This document shows positions 13,497 to 25,870 of a stretch of 64,000 bases of DNA, piece after piece; within the stretch, counting starts at the first letter, position 1; each line of letters opens with the position of its first letter. Location of the stretch: NCBI RefSeq assembly GCF_004337985.1, contig NC_043742.1, positions 4,887,259 through 4,951,258 of the forward strand, in the 5' to 3' direction. The translations under genes were made by a program, and so were the position numbers. The notes below the pieces were generated by a model. It was not told the DNA's origin and made no database searches. It saw nothing but the letters and a program-made list of their open reading frames with translations. This DNA comes from Pyricularia pennisetigena (Eukaryota > Ascomycota > Sordariomycetes > Magnaporthales > Pyriculariaceae).

Positions 13497-14841
13497 GGCG
13501 GCCACGAGGACTCGAGTCGTGCGAAAAGGGACCAAATGATTCTCTTTGCGTATTCAAAATTTTTCTGGGGCGCTGAGGGTGTGCTGATGTCGCCTTCGTC
13601 TGGACCGGCTTTCTCGAGCAATCGTCGCGCTGCTTGGGTGATGAGCAAGAATGGGAGCAAGTTCAGTCAATAGCTGAGAAGCAATGACATGATGTCGAAT
13701 GGTATAAGCAAGGCGGGATATCTTGAGAGGAGGAGCTTCCAATATGGTCAGAGGCTCTCGTATCGCAGTTATTCGCAGTTCAGACCAACACAACTGGTTT
13801 GCTTGGGCAGCAGTGTCGCTGGCAGCTATGGTGAGGCGACGAGCTAACGATGTTTACGGTCAGCGGCGGGCGCAGGACGAGGAACGGTGCACAATGCCGA
13901 CGAACCCAGGGATTGATTGACAGGTCAAGGCACTCTTAATTGTCGTCAAGGTCTCCAAGCGGTGTAGCAATCCTTTGTAGCGTAGTGCGGCGTGAGATAG
14001 CAATGACGAAGAGATGAATAATTTAAACCGCGCGCAGCCGCAGCGTCACGTCTTTTGCGTTTGTGGTCGCGCTCCCGCCTCACAAGCAACAAGCCCACTT
14101 TAACAGCTTCCTGACCCCCCCACCTACCTAGTCGCCTTACCCAAGAATGTCCCTAGTTTTGGAACCGGGTCTAGGTCTCCAAGCTACCTAGGAGTACCTA
14201 CTGTAGACCTATTTATCCTTGCTACCGATGTGCATATCTCCCACCTCCGGATGTACGAGGAGGAAACATCCTCCTCCGATTGTGCAATTGATAATGCGCC
14301 TTTTTTTCTGCTGTACCAATTGGCGCCGTACATAGATAGATTCAGCGACCCAGCAGATGCCTGCAGAAAGATGCAGATGCACTGCAGAGACCTGCCCTGG
14401 TTGCTGGTATCTAAGTACCTAGGTCCCCGCAACGGATCTCTGCCCCGCCTCGCTTGAGGTCGCAGTTGATGTGGCTGGGCGGAAGCTCCCACATGGGCAT
14501 AGCTCCAGATTAAATAAAAGCCACTTATACCAGGCCGTTACTCCCTATATTCTTGCAGATTCTGTAATAACATGGTGGATATGCATACTGATTTTTTTTT
14601 TTCTGCCTGTCTGGCAATTCGATTTTCTATTTTGTTTCTTTCTTCTTGTTTCCCCAGCAGCATTATAGAGACTGACATGCACATAGAATACATGCGGCAT
14701 AAATCACAACTCGCTGTCTCACCATTCAGGCTAAGCCACAGAGGGAAGGTATCTAACAATTGCTTGCAGTCTAGCCGATTCTAGGCGTCTGTGCTATGAG
14801 ATCATTCGTAGAAAATATGTAATCCAATAATAACACCACCG
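13497..14841. other. Intergenic: exportin promoter and ATG9 3' flank
   Basis: Upstream of the MSN5-like gene and downstream of ATG9, both on the minus strand. It contains several TACCTAGG-type words (14181-14210, 14414-14424) and a T-rich run near 14,589. No supported gene. Confidence 0.5.
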
Positions 14842-17751
14842 TTAACGCCTCAAATGCATATGCGCCTGTTGGAACTGGTGAATGAGACCCAGGACACCAA
14901 CCTCAGTCTCTTGAGGATTGGCTCCACTGTTCTCTCTGGAAAGTGTCTTGGTGGGCGACGTCTGCCATGTCGACTCGTCCAGCGCACCTCCACTTTCATC
15001 TATGTCTTCGTCGCCGAGCTGTCCAAACCTGGTATCGTCCTGGCCATCTTCAGTGGCTGCCTCCTCGATTATGTCTCTATCGCTCATATATCCTCCACGT
15101 TGCGGCACCGCCATCTGCCGTGATCTATGCATGCTCCGGCTACCAAATGCGCCAGGGGCGGGCTGGTGATGCGGATCAAGTAGAATAGAAGCCATGGGTG
15201 ACGGCTGTGGCATTGGGGCCCTGAATTGAGGCGTCCTACCCTGTGAGCCCACTTGAACCCCGCTGCTACGTCCACGATCCCTCATCATACGAGAATGCCG
15301 CATGTCAGCAGCTAGGGTTGGCGACTGTAAACCTGGGAAAGATGGCGGATGCTGAAACTGTTGCCTCGATCCAGGGAGTTGATTGCCCGGCAGGCCAGTC
15401 TTGGGGTTGATGACGTAGTGGTCCAAGAACCCATAGAAGGATGCCGCCATCTTGCCATGTTTCGTTGAGTAGTATTCGTCTCTGTTGTCGGGCGCATCCG
15501 CAACAGCCGCCTGTTTCTGATTCGCGTGCCCTTGCTGGAAGTTAAAGACCGAAAAGAGACAGACGTAGCCGAGTCCATCGACATGTATGGTGAACTCTCT
15601 GAAAAAGTCAATAATTTGATCTGTCGAGTTTGGCAGACTGACCAAGAGTACCAGAGGTGTAAGTAATATGCTGAGAATCTCCTCAAGGAATATCTGAGGT
15701 CTCGGCTTGTAAAGCTCAGAGAATTCGTTCTTCACTTCAGTACTGTGGAGCCTGCCGCGCCAATGGTCTGGTTCGTAATGAGTGAACTCAATAATGCTCT
15801 TCATAGCAAATTCGGGGTCATAAACCTCATTGTCGTCCGAGATATTGCCTCGAGCAACGGCCCATAAGGTGGCCAGGACTGATACATAAAACAAGACCGT
15901 CCGGTCTGGCGTTATCTCGAATGCCAAAAACGCCTCGGAGTCAAAAATTGTAGCCAACCCTAAAACGGCGACGATGGAGCCACTGATGAACGATACTGTT
16001 CGCGCGACCTGCTCCGTCTTTCGTTTGGGGAACATATCAATGTATCGCTTTGCAAACGGATGCGACATGTTCATTCGATCGTTGAATAGATGGTCGAGTT
16101 CGTTGAACTCCCTAAACTTCCACTTGGCGAGAGAGTTGTATGTCCTAGCGCCCAGTGCTCCAGGGTCGTTTCGGAATTCCTGCAAAGAGCGCCGCCCAGG
16201 TCAGCACAGCCATCCGGGTGAAGACGAGTAGGCTAGATACTCAAAGCAAAAGGCAGCAAGGGAGCACCTACGTGGAAGTACGTAAGAAAATAAACCAAAA
16301 TCAAATACAAAGCGATGAATGGAGACATGATAAAAATCATCAACCCGGCGAAAAAAAACCGTGACTTCAACTTCTGGCTGAGCTGTCTCCTGCGACTAGC
16401 TTTGAGAAACTCAGGGTTGACTTGGCCTTGACTGTCAAAGACAAAATCTAGAATGCTGAATGAAATGGCCAAGACGACACATTCCGACATGTGTTGCTTG
16501 TTTCGGAAAAATGGAAGCGGTATGGTTAGATCAAGAACGTCCTTGTTGAGCATCGCAATCATAAAGTTTTCTCTTCTCATGATCCGGTTTGCGATGTCGT
16601 GAGCATCCAGCCTCTCTTTGGACTGGCTCCCGATCCATGCGCGCTGAACCCTAGTAAGATTACCCGCCGTCCTAGGGTGCGAATCTCTAAGGGCCATGAT
16701 CCTGCCAACAACATCCTGCCACGAAACAGACTGCATGTCGGCCTCGGGTATCTTTAAGAGATGGGTATAGAAATCTCGCAGGTGCCTCAGCTGTCGCAGC
16801 TGAATGATGAGCCCGAAGCACCTGCATATAAAGTAGATGGCAAAGAGCCAAAGTCCAACGTTCCACACCAGACTCATGTTCTGGGTGCATTTGGGTATAG
16901 TGATATCCTCCATCTTTTTGCTGTGCGGAAGTTTGTGATAGTCGACACACTGAGAAAGAAAGGTCAGGAAAACGGCGACAAATGCGGCGTTGCTACAGCC
17001 AGTCAGTATACTTTCAGCAGCATAGAGGTGTTGTGAACAGAAACCAAAGCTATACTTACACCAGCTCAAGAATACGTTGGACGATGATGCACCAAAAGCC
17101 TGCTGCTCGATAGTAGGCGTACACATCTTTGATGAAGTTATCAAGATTTGAGACGTTGACCCATCTCCACATTGCCTGCTCGTAGGGGTCTCCAGCCACG
17201 AGACCAACTGGTGGTGGTTCAGGCCGTCCTTGGCCAGCTCTACCTGAGAATGGACCATGGGGCATAGTGTCGTCATTGTGAAGTCGCTGTTGGTGCCGAG
17301 TGGCTTCCCACTGCGCTTGGTTCTGCCTAGTAGATGGTCCAGGGACTGCGGTTGGGCGAGGATGCGATGGTCCTGACCTTGGCGGCGATAACAATGGGTG
17401 ATGAGGAGCCCGTGGTGTTTCCACAAGCAGTGACTCCGGTACGTTGTTGTCTACGTCGTCTTCCACGCCTGCACCTAGCCAGCGTGCGGTGTTGGCTTTC
17501 TGGCCGCGGCGGTGGATCGTGTTCGCGCCGGCAACATCTCCTCGGGAGTGAGTCATATGGCTTTCGTCTCCTGCTAGACGTTCTGCCTCGTCCAGGTCAT
17601 AGTCATGATACGATCGGTTCAAGTTCTCCTCATCGATATCGATATCGGCGCGAGCCTCGAGGTCTGCATCAGGGTCCGTCTGCCTTAGGTCATCGTAAAA
17701 AGACCTGCCTCGGTCTTGTGGCACAAGACGAGAGAATATGTTGGAAGCCAT
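14842..17751 (-). CDS. ATG9: Autophagy-related protein 9 (lipid scramblase)
   Basis: Multispanning membrane protein of Golgi-derived vesicles that seed the phagophore; in yeast and animals it scrambles lipids while Atg2 supplies them. Exons (complement): 17751-17060, 16992-16272 and 16179-14842, 916 aa. Residues 1-220 are hydrophilic and acidic; a conserved block with EQAMWRWVNVSNLDNF precedes the first membrane segment. Hydrophobic segments follow around the FWCIIVQRILELVNAAF and LWLFAIYFICRCF stretches, then the RFFFAGLMIFIMSPF stretch and the last pair in exon 3. The central core carries the family blocks QDVVGRIMALRD and KWKFREFNELDHLF. The C-terminal ~200 residues are low complexity (Gln, Pro, Ser, Asp). 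Intron 2 (16271-16180) was set by joining YFH to EFRNDPG, the family consensus. Head-to-head with COG6. Confidence 0.95.
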
Positions 17752-18833
17752 CGTCGGCGTCGCCTGTCGGAAATCTCAAGCGGATGCGAGTGTCATCGGT
17801 TGTCCTCTTCGATCGAAAGCGCAGATGGTAGAATTGTTTGCCTTGGGAGATGCCCGGTAGGTCAGCCGGAGAACGAACTACGCACGGTACGCAGGCGTGT
17901 ATGGCTCAAATGTGGTGTATATGGCGAAAGAAATGAAGAATCGATCAAGGTGTGTACCTTGGGTAAGTAGGCTTCTTGACGTTGCCCTTGTCTACCTCAG
18001 GTAACCTGGTGGTGACTGCACGCACAGGCAAAAACGGTAGCCAAAGGTGTGTAGTTGACAGCCGGGGCTGCAGAGTGCACTACCTACATGCTTTTGAAGA
18101 TGAAGACGAGAGCTTAAGGTACGGTTATGCGATTAGAGAAAGCGAAAAAAGAAAATGAGATGAAAGATCAAATGCTAGGGAATCATGTGTTCTGAGCCAG
18201 CATCATATGTCCTTCGCGTCGGGATGGGATGAGTTGGACGCGCCAGACTCGGACAATCATCATGGGCGGGCAGTAAGTGTAATGGTGGACAAGCGCATGA
18301 CGTGCGTGCCGGCGGACTCCCTTGCAGTCAGCTGGAGTGGGCAGGTGATGGGTGGAGCACGTCCCCAGGGGACAAGTTCACCGCCCGCTGTCTTGGGATA
18401 CTTTGTACTGGAGCCCTGTGAGGAGTAGAGTATCTCCACAATTGATGTAACCCTGACCCTGACAAGACAACGATTTGTGCTCAATCGAACAAGGACTAAT
18501 TGTCCTCCATCCCTAGGTATTTAGTTCAGTTCAAGCAAACATCAAAGATCAGGACGAAATCAAGCTATCCAAAGAAAAAAGATTAGCGTCAACGGGTTTT
18601 TCTCTTCATTTCCCCGGATTATGGATCATCTCAGCTGACAGCTGTCAGTGGAACTGTACCAAGTAGCTGTTTGCTTCATTCTTCACAGCGGTGCACTGAG
18701 GGTTCAGCGTGCTACTCAACCAGGATTGATATGACCCTGATTTGATAGCACCATTAGCCATTAAGACGCCAACGTCACGAATCTGGTTGATATAAGCTGC
18801 CAGGGCATATTGGTACCCACCATATAGGCTGCA
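17752..18833. promoter_or_regulatory. Shared ATG9/COG6 upstream region
   Basis: The 1082 bases between the divergent start codons of ATG9 (minus) and COG6 (plus). It must contain both promoters. A minimal five-codon upstream ORF (18731-18745) lies 88 bases before the COG6 start. No TATA box could be assigned with confidence. Confidence 0.55.
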
Positions 18834-21047
18834 ATGGCTAGCGCCGCCTGGAAAGAAGCAGATACGGCCGGGGCCCTATCATCAGTATCCACGCAGACCA
18901 CCGGCTCACTCAAAGGCCTGAACACGCTCTCTTCAAAGGTCACCTCGGTGCTTTCGACTTCATATGCTGACTCGGAGTTCCGAGATGCACTCTCCCTCTT
19001 AGATGGCCGTGGCATTCAAAACACCGCCGAGGCTCGCCGAAACCTCCGCTTGGATCTACAGAGGGAGGTTATTGAGAGTAATGGCGAAATAATTGATGAG
19101 TTTGGTAGGGTTGCCGAGGTAGGTCTCGAAATCTCACATAATACTATTGCGGATCACGGTTTTGCCCCCCGTTGAGCAGAAGCTGTTGTGGCGAGAACAT
19201 TTTAACTGACTTGCCTGGCATAGCAACTTCGCCGCATAGGCAACACGCTGGAAAAGCTCAACAAGAGTTATGCCGAGATGAAAAGTCAAGTTACCACAGC
19301 TCACGAGTGCACATCTCCTGTGCTACAAGAGGCTTCAACCTTGATAGCTCAAAAACGGCAAGTTGAGACAAAACAGCGGCTTCTCAAATCTTTTTCTGGA
19401 CACTTCTTGCTTCCCGAGGATGAGGTTGCCATCTTGACCCTCACGTCGGAGCCTGTGGATGACCGTTTCTTCAATGTACTCGCCAAGGCCCGACGGATTC
19501 GCAAGGACTGTGAGATCTTGCTTGGTTTCGAGAACCAGACTTTAGGTCTTCAGATAATGGAGCAAACCTCGAGGAACCTGGATCTTGCATTTCAGAAGCT
19601 GTACAGATGGATCCAACGCGAATTCAAGACCCTAAATCTGGAAAGTCCCCAGCTAGGCTCTGCTATTCGCCGGGCGCTACGGACACTGGCCGAACGCCCG
19701 TCGCTATTCCAGAATTGCCTTGATTTCTTTGCCGAAGCACGCGAGACCGTTTTATCGGATGCGTTTTTCACTGCTCTCACAGGCACGACGTCTGGTGGCA
19801 CAGTCGATCACTCGGTCAAACCAATCGAGATGGCTGCCCATGATCCGTTACGATATGTGGGCGATATGCTCGCATGGTCTCATTCAGCCACTGTCAGCGA
19901 GAGGGAGGCACTTGAAGTTCTATTTGTTTCCGACGGCGACGCTATTGCCAAGGGGATTCAGTCAGGCCGGGACACTGAGGTATGGCGCCTCGTTGCAGAA
20001 GATGGCGAAGAAGCACCAGAGTTTGACCCCATCAAGGCTCTGAATGAGCTGGTGGATCGCAACGTCTCCGGTGCTGCTCGCTTTCTGCGTCAAAGAATCG
20101 AGCAGGTCATCCAGACGAACGAGGAGACAATACTTGCGTACAAGCTAGCCAATCTGCTAGGCTTCTACGGCGTCATGTTTGCCAAGCTCCTGACTGAGGA
20201 GTCGATTCTTGTTGAGTGCATCCGAAACTTGGAGGCTGAAGCCTTGCGGCAATTCAGGTCGTTGATGCGAGACTACATCGCCAACTTGCAAGGCGATTTC
20301 CAGCATATCCCGCCAAACCTTGAGCCACCAGATTTCTTAGTGCTCTCGCTACAGCAGCTTGATGCGATAATGAAGACATACGAGACATCATTGACCGCTT
20401 CAGGAGATCGTGAAGCAGACTTCCAGCCCGTCCTTGCCGAGGCCCTCGATCCTTTCATTGCCGGTTGCAGGAACATAGGCAAAGCCTTGGACCCTCCCAA
20501 AGACTCGGTGTTTCTGATAAACTGTCTCATGGCTATCAAGAGAGTGTTGATGCCGTATGACTTCACCAAGGGCCGAGTTGAAGATCTGGGGGAAGAGATT
20601 GGCCGGGAGAGCTCCAAGCTGTCCGAAAGCCAATACACCTTTTTCAGGGAAGCATCTGGATTGGCTGAGGTCTTCGACGCAGTAAAGCCTCTAACGGACA
20701 AACCCGAGGATGTTGAAAAGGTCAGAACGTTGGCACCGTTGGCTCCGGTGGCTCTAGCGCAAGCTAGCCAGAGGCTTGATGATTTTCTACCGTCGGCACT
20801 ACTGGATGCTCTTGAGAACATCAAGTATCTTCAAGACTCTGCCATGGCTCGAAACATTACTGAGGAGGCTGCTGACAAATTCTGTCTGGATTTCGAACAC
20901 GTGGAATACATACTTATGTATGCTGATGAATCGGCAGGAGAAGCCCAACAAGCAGGGCAGAGCAGCGAGGATGGTTACGATGGGCCCCAACTATTGCGGA
21001 CACTTTTCCCGCGTACCACGGGGGAGATACGGGTACTTTTGTCATAA
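18834..21047 (+). CDS. COG6: Conserved oligomeric Golgi complex subunit 6
   Basis: Subunit of the eight-part COG tether (lobe B) that captures vesicles in retrograde traffic within the Golgi. Two exons, 18834-19118 and 19224-21047, 702 aa, normal for fungal COG6. The first ATG follows an in-frame TAG at 18825, so the start is well fixed. The N-terminal part has the family pattern (leucine-rich stretch followed by [11 protein letters not shown] and the coiled-coil segment [21 protein letters not shown]). The rest is the all-helical COG6 body (e.g. [24 protein letters not shown] and [17 protein letters not shown]). The intron (19119-19223) uses GTAGGT/TAG. Divergent from ATG9 and followed 558 bases later by the AAA ATPase on the same strand. 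Confidence 0.93.
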
Positions 21048-21605
21048 TGTTTCTTCGTGACAATCAACCAAATGGCATGTCGACAGCGACTTTTGTCTCA
21101 TCATTTTTGAATTATACTGATCACAAGCACCTGGACAATGACATGGGACTCTGACCCTAACCCGCAAATGCACGCACCCACAGCCTACATTACAGTAGTG
21201 TGCCCCGCTAATGCTGCTTAGCACTGGTACTTACGTCACTTATCCCGTCGTTATTGCCGCGGATTGAATGGCGTGGTGCAAGCCTGGGCTGCGGTCACTC
21301 CAACCAAAGTGGCGGGCGGAACCGACCTCGAAAAATAAAACAAGGTACCCAAAGTTCGCATCCGCAAGACGCATATTCCGGTTTGCAGCCTAGTGAAATG
21401 CCGGCGTAGACATAGCGACAAGATCCGCACACGTTGGGTGCCTTTGGCTTTCTAACTAACCCAACCTCATGCTCAAAGCTAGCCAGGTGCACAAAGAAAA
21501 TCCATTCCATTTCCTACCCCGCCGTTCGGAATCGAACTCGCACTCGATCGTATCCCTTCTTGACACGGTCGCATATCCAGCGATGCGCGTCCAACGACGC
21601 CGAGC
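21048..21605. other. Intergenic between COG6 and the AAA ATPase
   Basis: Tandem spacer holding the COG6 3' flank and the promoter of the downstream ATPase gene. A GTTCGATTC-like word near 21,530 (minus strand) resembles a tRNA T-loop but has no stem. Nothing else recognised. Confidence 0.5.
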
Positions 21606-23916
21606 ATGGATGTAGACAGCCCCTTCAGCGACCTCCTCAGGACCACGTATGACGAGTGCTTTAGCGAGGCCCAGTCAGCTGTGGCGCTGGAAGAACAGGA
21701 TGCTATAGCGCCAGCCGATCAGCGCTGGCGGGCCGTGGTCGGTCGCATCAAATATCTGCGGAGTCTCCTGCCACAGGAGCACGCATTCAAGCATGAAACA
21801 GACAGAAATGCCATGAAGGGCCTCCGGGAACTCGAGCTAACTGCACAGGAGCATCTCGATCTCCACGAAGGTCTGCGCCTTTCTCTGCAGAGCCTCAACA
21901 TCAACCAGCCAGCCGCGAGTTCCAATCGCAGCAACTGGGTTGAACAGGACGATGGCCTTGCTTACGGCGCGTCTTACCAGTCAGCCCCGCGGCCGCCACT
22001 ACCTTCACGGGGGACATCTTCCCCAAACCACTCGACTGCTGCAGTCGTCGACAGCAGATCAAGCTCCGATACGGAGCCCATACCGCCACATACCGACACA
22101 CCAGCCCTTTCTTCCTCGTCGGCTGGCAAGCCTGCTCCGCCGTCAGCTGCCGACAGAAAATCGGACCGTTCTGGAAGCCCCGGCAGACACAAGTTCAGGA
22201 CCACGCTACGAACAGGGAAGCCCGGGTTCAGGCCGCGGAATGCTGGTCCTACTGCGCCAGGGGCCGATATGGCTGCCGCAGCTGCGTGGACCTCAAAAGA
22301 CTCGCGCGTCTACCGCGAAAGATCGCCCAGCAGTGAAGGCTCACCTAGGGTGGCAGCGGCGGGAGCGCGCACACAAGCCTACCTGGCATCTTTGTCCTCA
22401 TCATCAGACCAGTACACAATGCGCTTTGACCGACATACACGGCGACTTGTACCAAAGGAGAAGTCGAGGGCTGAGGAAAGGTCACACTCTTCGGAAGCTG
22501 CCGATTCTGCTGCAGCGGCAATGAGGAGCATGTCAGAGTCTGCGAGGGCATCTGGTACTGCGAACGGGGTAAATGACTCGAACACGGCAGCCGCGATTCC
22601 AGCTCTCGCAAGACAGGCTGCAAGGAGAAGTGGTGAAGCTGCGGCAACCTCAAGGACTCGAAGGTCCGCCGATGTTTCGAGACCATCATTGACCACTGCA
22701 CCTCCCGGCAGAGCTGATAGGTCATATTCGGGGAGCTCTAGGCGCGAACGACGTGTGAAGGAAGAACCAATAACGCTCGCCAGCAACGGCGCAAGCGCTA
22801 AAACCCACGATGGGAATATTCCATCATCTACAGAAGGAGAAGACGCAGGAGACACATGCGAAGATCCTAGTTCTATGACTTGGGAAGCTAAACGGGCATG
22901 GGTTCTCCGAAACATACCTCCAGGAGTCGAAGGGCCCACGGCTGCGCAGATCCTGGACGAGATCGATCCAACCAAAGACGTAGTGCATTGGAAAGAAATC
23001 GCAGGACTCGATGAAGCCAAGAATGCGCTCAAGGAAGCTGTGGTCTATCCATTCCTGCGACCAGACTTGTTCAGAGGTCTTCGCGAACCCCCTCGAGGTA
23101 TTCTACTCTTTGGGCCTCCGGGAACCGGCAAGACAATGCTCGCGCGCGCCGTGGCCACCGAATCCGAAAGCACGTACATCGCCGTTACGGCCAGTACATT
23201 AAACAGCAAATATCTAGGTGAATCCGAGAAGCATGTTCGCGCCCTCTTTACTGTGGCAAAGATGCTGGCCCCGAGCATCATATTCATCGATGAGGTTGAT
23301 TCAGTATTGTCAAAGCGCTCAAGCTCCGGAGAACATGAGGCTAGTCGGAGGCTCAAGACTGAGTTTTTGATTCAGTGGAGTAGCTTGGAGAAGGCGAACA
23401 CAAGTGTGAAGCAGCTCAACGGCGGAGGAAGTGGTGACAACAGGGTCCTGGTTCTGGCGGCAACCAATCGCCCCTGGGACCTAGACGATGCCGCAACACG
23501 ACGGTTCGCCCGCCGCCAATACATTCCGCTCCCTGAGTCGGAGACCAGAAGCGTACAGCTGCAGAAGCTACTCGAGTCCGAGTTGAAACATTGCTTGACA
23601 GAGTCCGACGTCGAGGAGCTCGTGCGGCTGACAGAAGGTTAGTCTGCACTCTTCCCCTAAAGTTGGACGCTCCCTTTGCTGACCCCGGCGCAATTTAGGT
23701 TATTCCGGGTCCGATATCACTCATCTGGCCCGTCAGGCCTCTTATGGGCCTTTGAGATCTCACGGCGAGGCGGTTCTGCGGATGACCTCGGAAGAGATCA
23801 GGCCTATAGACATGTCGGACTTTGTGGCATGCTTACGTACTGTTCGACCAAGCGTGAATCAGAGTAGCCTGAAGCAATTTGAGGAGTGGGCGAGGCAGTT
23901 TGGGGAGACCATTTGA
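21606..23916 (+). CDS. AAA ATPase, Sap1/Yta6-fidgetin type
   Basis: Meiotic-clade AAA ATPase (relatives: yeast Sap1 and Yta6, spastin, fidgetin, katanin, Vps4), which use ATP to unfold or sever polymers. Exons 21606-23637 and 23699-23916, 749 aa. Residues 1-100 form a charged helical region that could be a MIT-like domain. Residues ~110-430 are Ser/Ala-rich and probably disordered. The ATPase cassette starts near residue 460 (WKEIAGLDEAKNALKEAV); Walker A GPPGTGKT is at 503-510, Walker B IIFIDEVD at 558-565, and the sensor motif AATNRPWDLDDAATRRFARR follows. The second exon supplies YSGSDITHLARQA and the C-terminal helix typical of this clade. Which clade member it is (Sap1, Yta6 or fidgetin-like) cannot be settled by eye, so no symbol is given. 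Confidence 0.92.
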
Positions 23917-24096
23917 TAGACCGTTGGATATTTGACACATGTTGGTTTGAACAACATGGGCTGTCAAAAAGAAGCTGCACTTGGCCTCACTTGTTTATTT
24001 ATGATTTTTCTTTTCTCTTAGGTTTCATCATGTCAGGTCGCGACTGTTAGAGTATGAACGCATCACTGGGGGCGTAAACATGATATCGAATAAATC

Positions 24097-24133
<37 letters not shown>

Positions 24134-24528
24134 CATGCATTCAACTCATGCCCCCCAAATTATGGATGGGTTTCGTCATCTCGTAATTTGTCGTCGATGT
24201 CATAAATCGAGACGCAAAGAATGTTACGCATGGGTTGTTTAGATTTATATTTACACAAAGGTATGATACAGTTTATCTCATGAGCCAGGCCATTGGTTCC
24301 TGACGATGAGCTCTTAATTCTCCAACACGGGCTCTGACCGTCCCGATGAGGTCCGACAGCTTCATTGATACACTGGCAGGCCGCGCCCTCGTGCCCTGCC
24401 CGTTCAACAATCACACCAACGCCGCGCGAACCGCCAAGAACATCGAGGGTCACACGCCAGAGGAGGGCCACCTGGTGATTTCTTCTCTTTTTTTTTTTTT
24501 GTCTTTCTTTCTTCCCAGTCCCCATAAC
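23917..24528. other. Convergent intergenic spacer with poly-T
   Basis: Between the 3' ends of the AAA ATPase (plus) and uS17m (minus). Contains a 34-base T run (24100-24133) and a shorter T run near 24,489-24,500. No gene recognised. Confidence 0.55.
24100..24133. repeat. Poly-T homopolymer (34 bases)
   Basis: Uninterrupted T run in the convergent spacer. The length is likely to be imprecise in sequencing and variable between isolates. Confidence 0.9.
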
Positions 24529-25215
24529 CTATGACGACTCAGTCTCGGCAGCGTCCTTTGCGACCTGCTCCTTCGCGGGCGGTAGCTTGCCCTCCTTCTT
24601 GAGCTTCCGTAACCTCTTCTCCTCCTTGGCGGCGGCGAACTTGGCCTGGGTCTCGGCCTGGATGGCGGCCCTCCTCTCGACCTTGGCGGCGCGCTTGGCC
24701 TGGGCCTCGGCTATCCTCTCCTCGAGCGTCGGGACGGGCGGACGGGACTCGGCGGGCGTCGTGGCGGCGGCGAGGATGGAGACGATGACGTGGCGCTTGT
24801 GTCGCGACGTCGGCCAGCCGGGCGATATCTCAACGACGTCGCCCGTCAGGCACGAGTTGTTGGGGTCGTGGACCAGGTGCGTCTTTGGTCTGTTGAAGTA
24901 CTGTTTTTTTGGTCATGGAGGCAGAGCCGGCAAAGTCAGCAAAAAGAAGCGGAGGAATTTGTAGATGTATGGTTTGCTGCAAAAAAAAGTCTCGAGACTG
25001 GTCCTCTTTTCATCCCTCCCTGGAGCCTCCCATTCCCATATCCTTGGACTTTGCCCGTGGTCTTGGACAAGATAGCATACCTTCTTGATCACGTTGTTGT
25101 ATATCCTCCCTCCGACGCGGACCTTGACGGTCCGGTCCATCAGACCGGCAGAGACGACAACGCCAGGAATCTGGCGGAAGCCACGCCTGGCAGCCAGCAC
25201 AAATTGTTCCGACAT
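24529..25215 (-). CDS. Mitochondrial small ribosomal subunit protein uS17m
   Basis: Predicted component of the mitochondrial 37S subunit, binding 16S-like rRNA. Exons (complement): 25215-25081 and 24900-24529, 168 aa. The intron (25080-24901, 180 nt) is longer than most here and joins an IKK end to a YFNRPKTHLVHDP start. The OB-fold S17 core lies roughly at residues 15-90, with the family pattern VVSAGLMDRTVKVRV followed by a conserved HDP and a GDVVEISPG-type strand. From about residue 95 there is a Lys/Ala/Glu-rich helical tail (EERIAEAQAKRAAKVERRA ...), absent from bacterial S17 but common in fungal mitochondrial versions. No obvious cleavable presequence. Tandem with MRE11, which lies upstream on the same strand. 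Confidence 0.88.
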
Positions 25216-25870
25216 TATGGGCGGCTTTTTGCGCTCCTTGCTCGTTCCTCCTCTTTTTTTTTTTTCTTTTTTTTTTTGCACTTCTTCCTAGACAGTGGTC
25301 AAACAATAACTTTTTTTTTCTTGGTTTGGCGGAGCTAGCAGGCTCGATTCGGTTGTCGACTTCGTGTTGAGCTGAAATCCTTTGTAGAAGCTCAAGTTGC
25401 ACGTGGTTCGGCGGTTCGTGATTCTTCGTATGTCGGTCGTCGCGTTTGCGTCCACAACCGCAAGGCGTCGTTTGTCTGTCCCGTGCAAAGAACGGTGCTG
25501 GGTAAATTTTGTTGCGATAATCGCTCGCGACAGCTCCGCACCGTGGATCCATTCTGGCCAGCTACTTTTTCTAGCAGCCAGGGGTCCGCATTACATAACC
25601 CAACCCCTGTCGGGCACCTACTGACCTTACTTTGACACCGTATAAAGTGAAAGCGAGTCATCAAAATCTCCCCCAACTTCAAATGCAGTTAACACCTTCA
25701 TCATCACGCTTATCAGCTTTAAAAAATATCGTTTGTCTCACATATACTTCCTCCCTTATAGCTTATTTAATGGGATCATGGTGGAAGAAAAAAAAATCTT
25801 AATTGCAACATTCATTTCGTATTGACATTTCACAAACAGCTACTGCTATGGATTATGAAATTACCCAAGC
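25216..25870. other. Intergenic between MRE11 and uS17m
   Basis: Holds the uS17m promoter and the MRE11 3' flank, both on the minus strand. T-rich blocks near 25,251-25,277 and 25,310. No gene recognised. Confidence 0.5.

Noticed and set aside
21520..21550. T-loop-like GTTCGATTC on the minus strand
   Set aside because: The flanking bases do not form a T stem and no acceptor or anticodon arm could be drawn, so it is not a tRNA.
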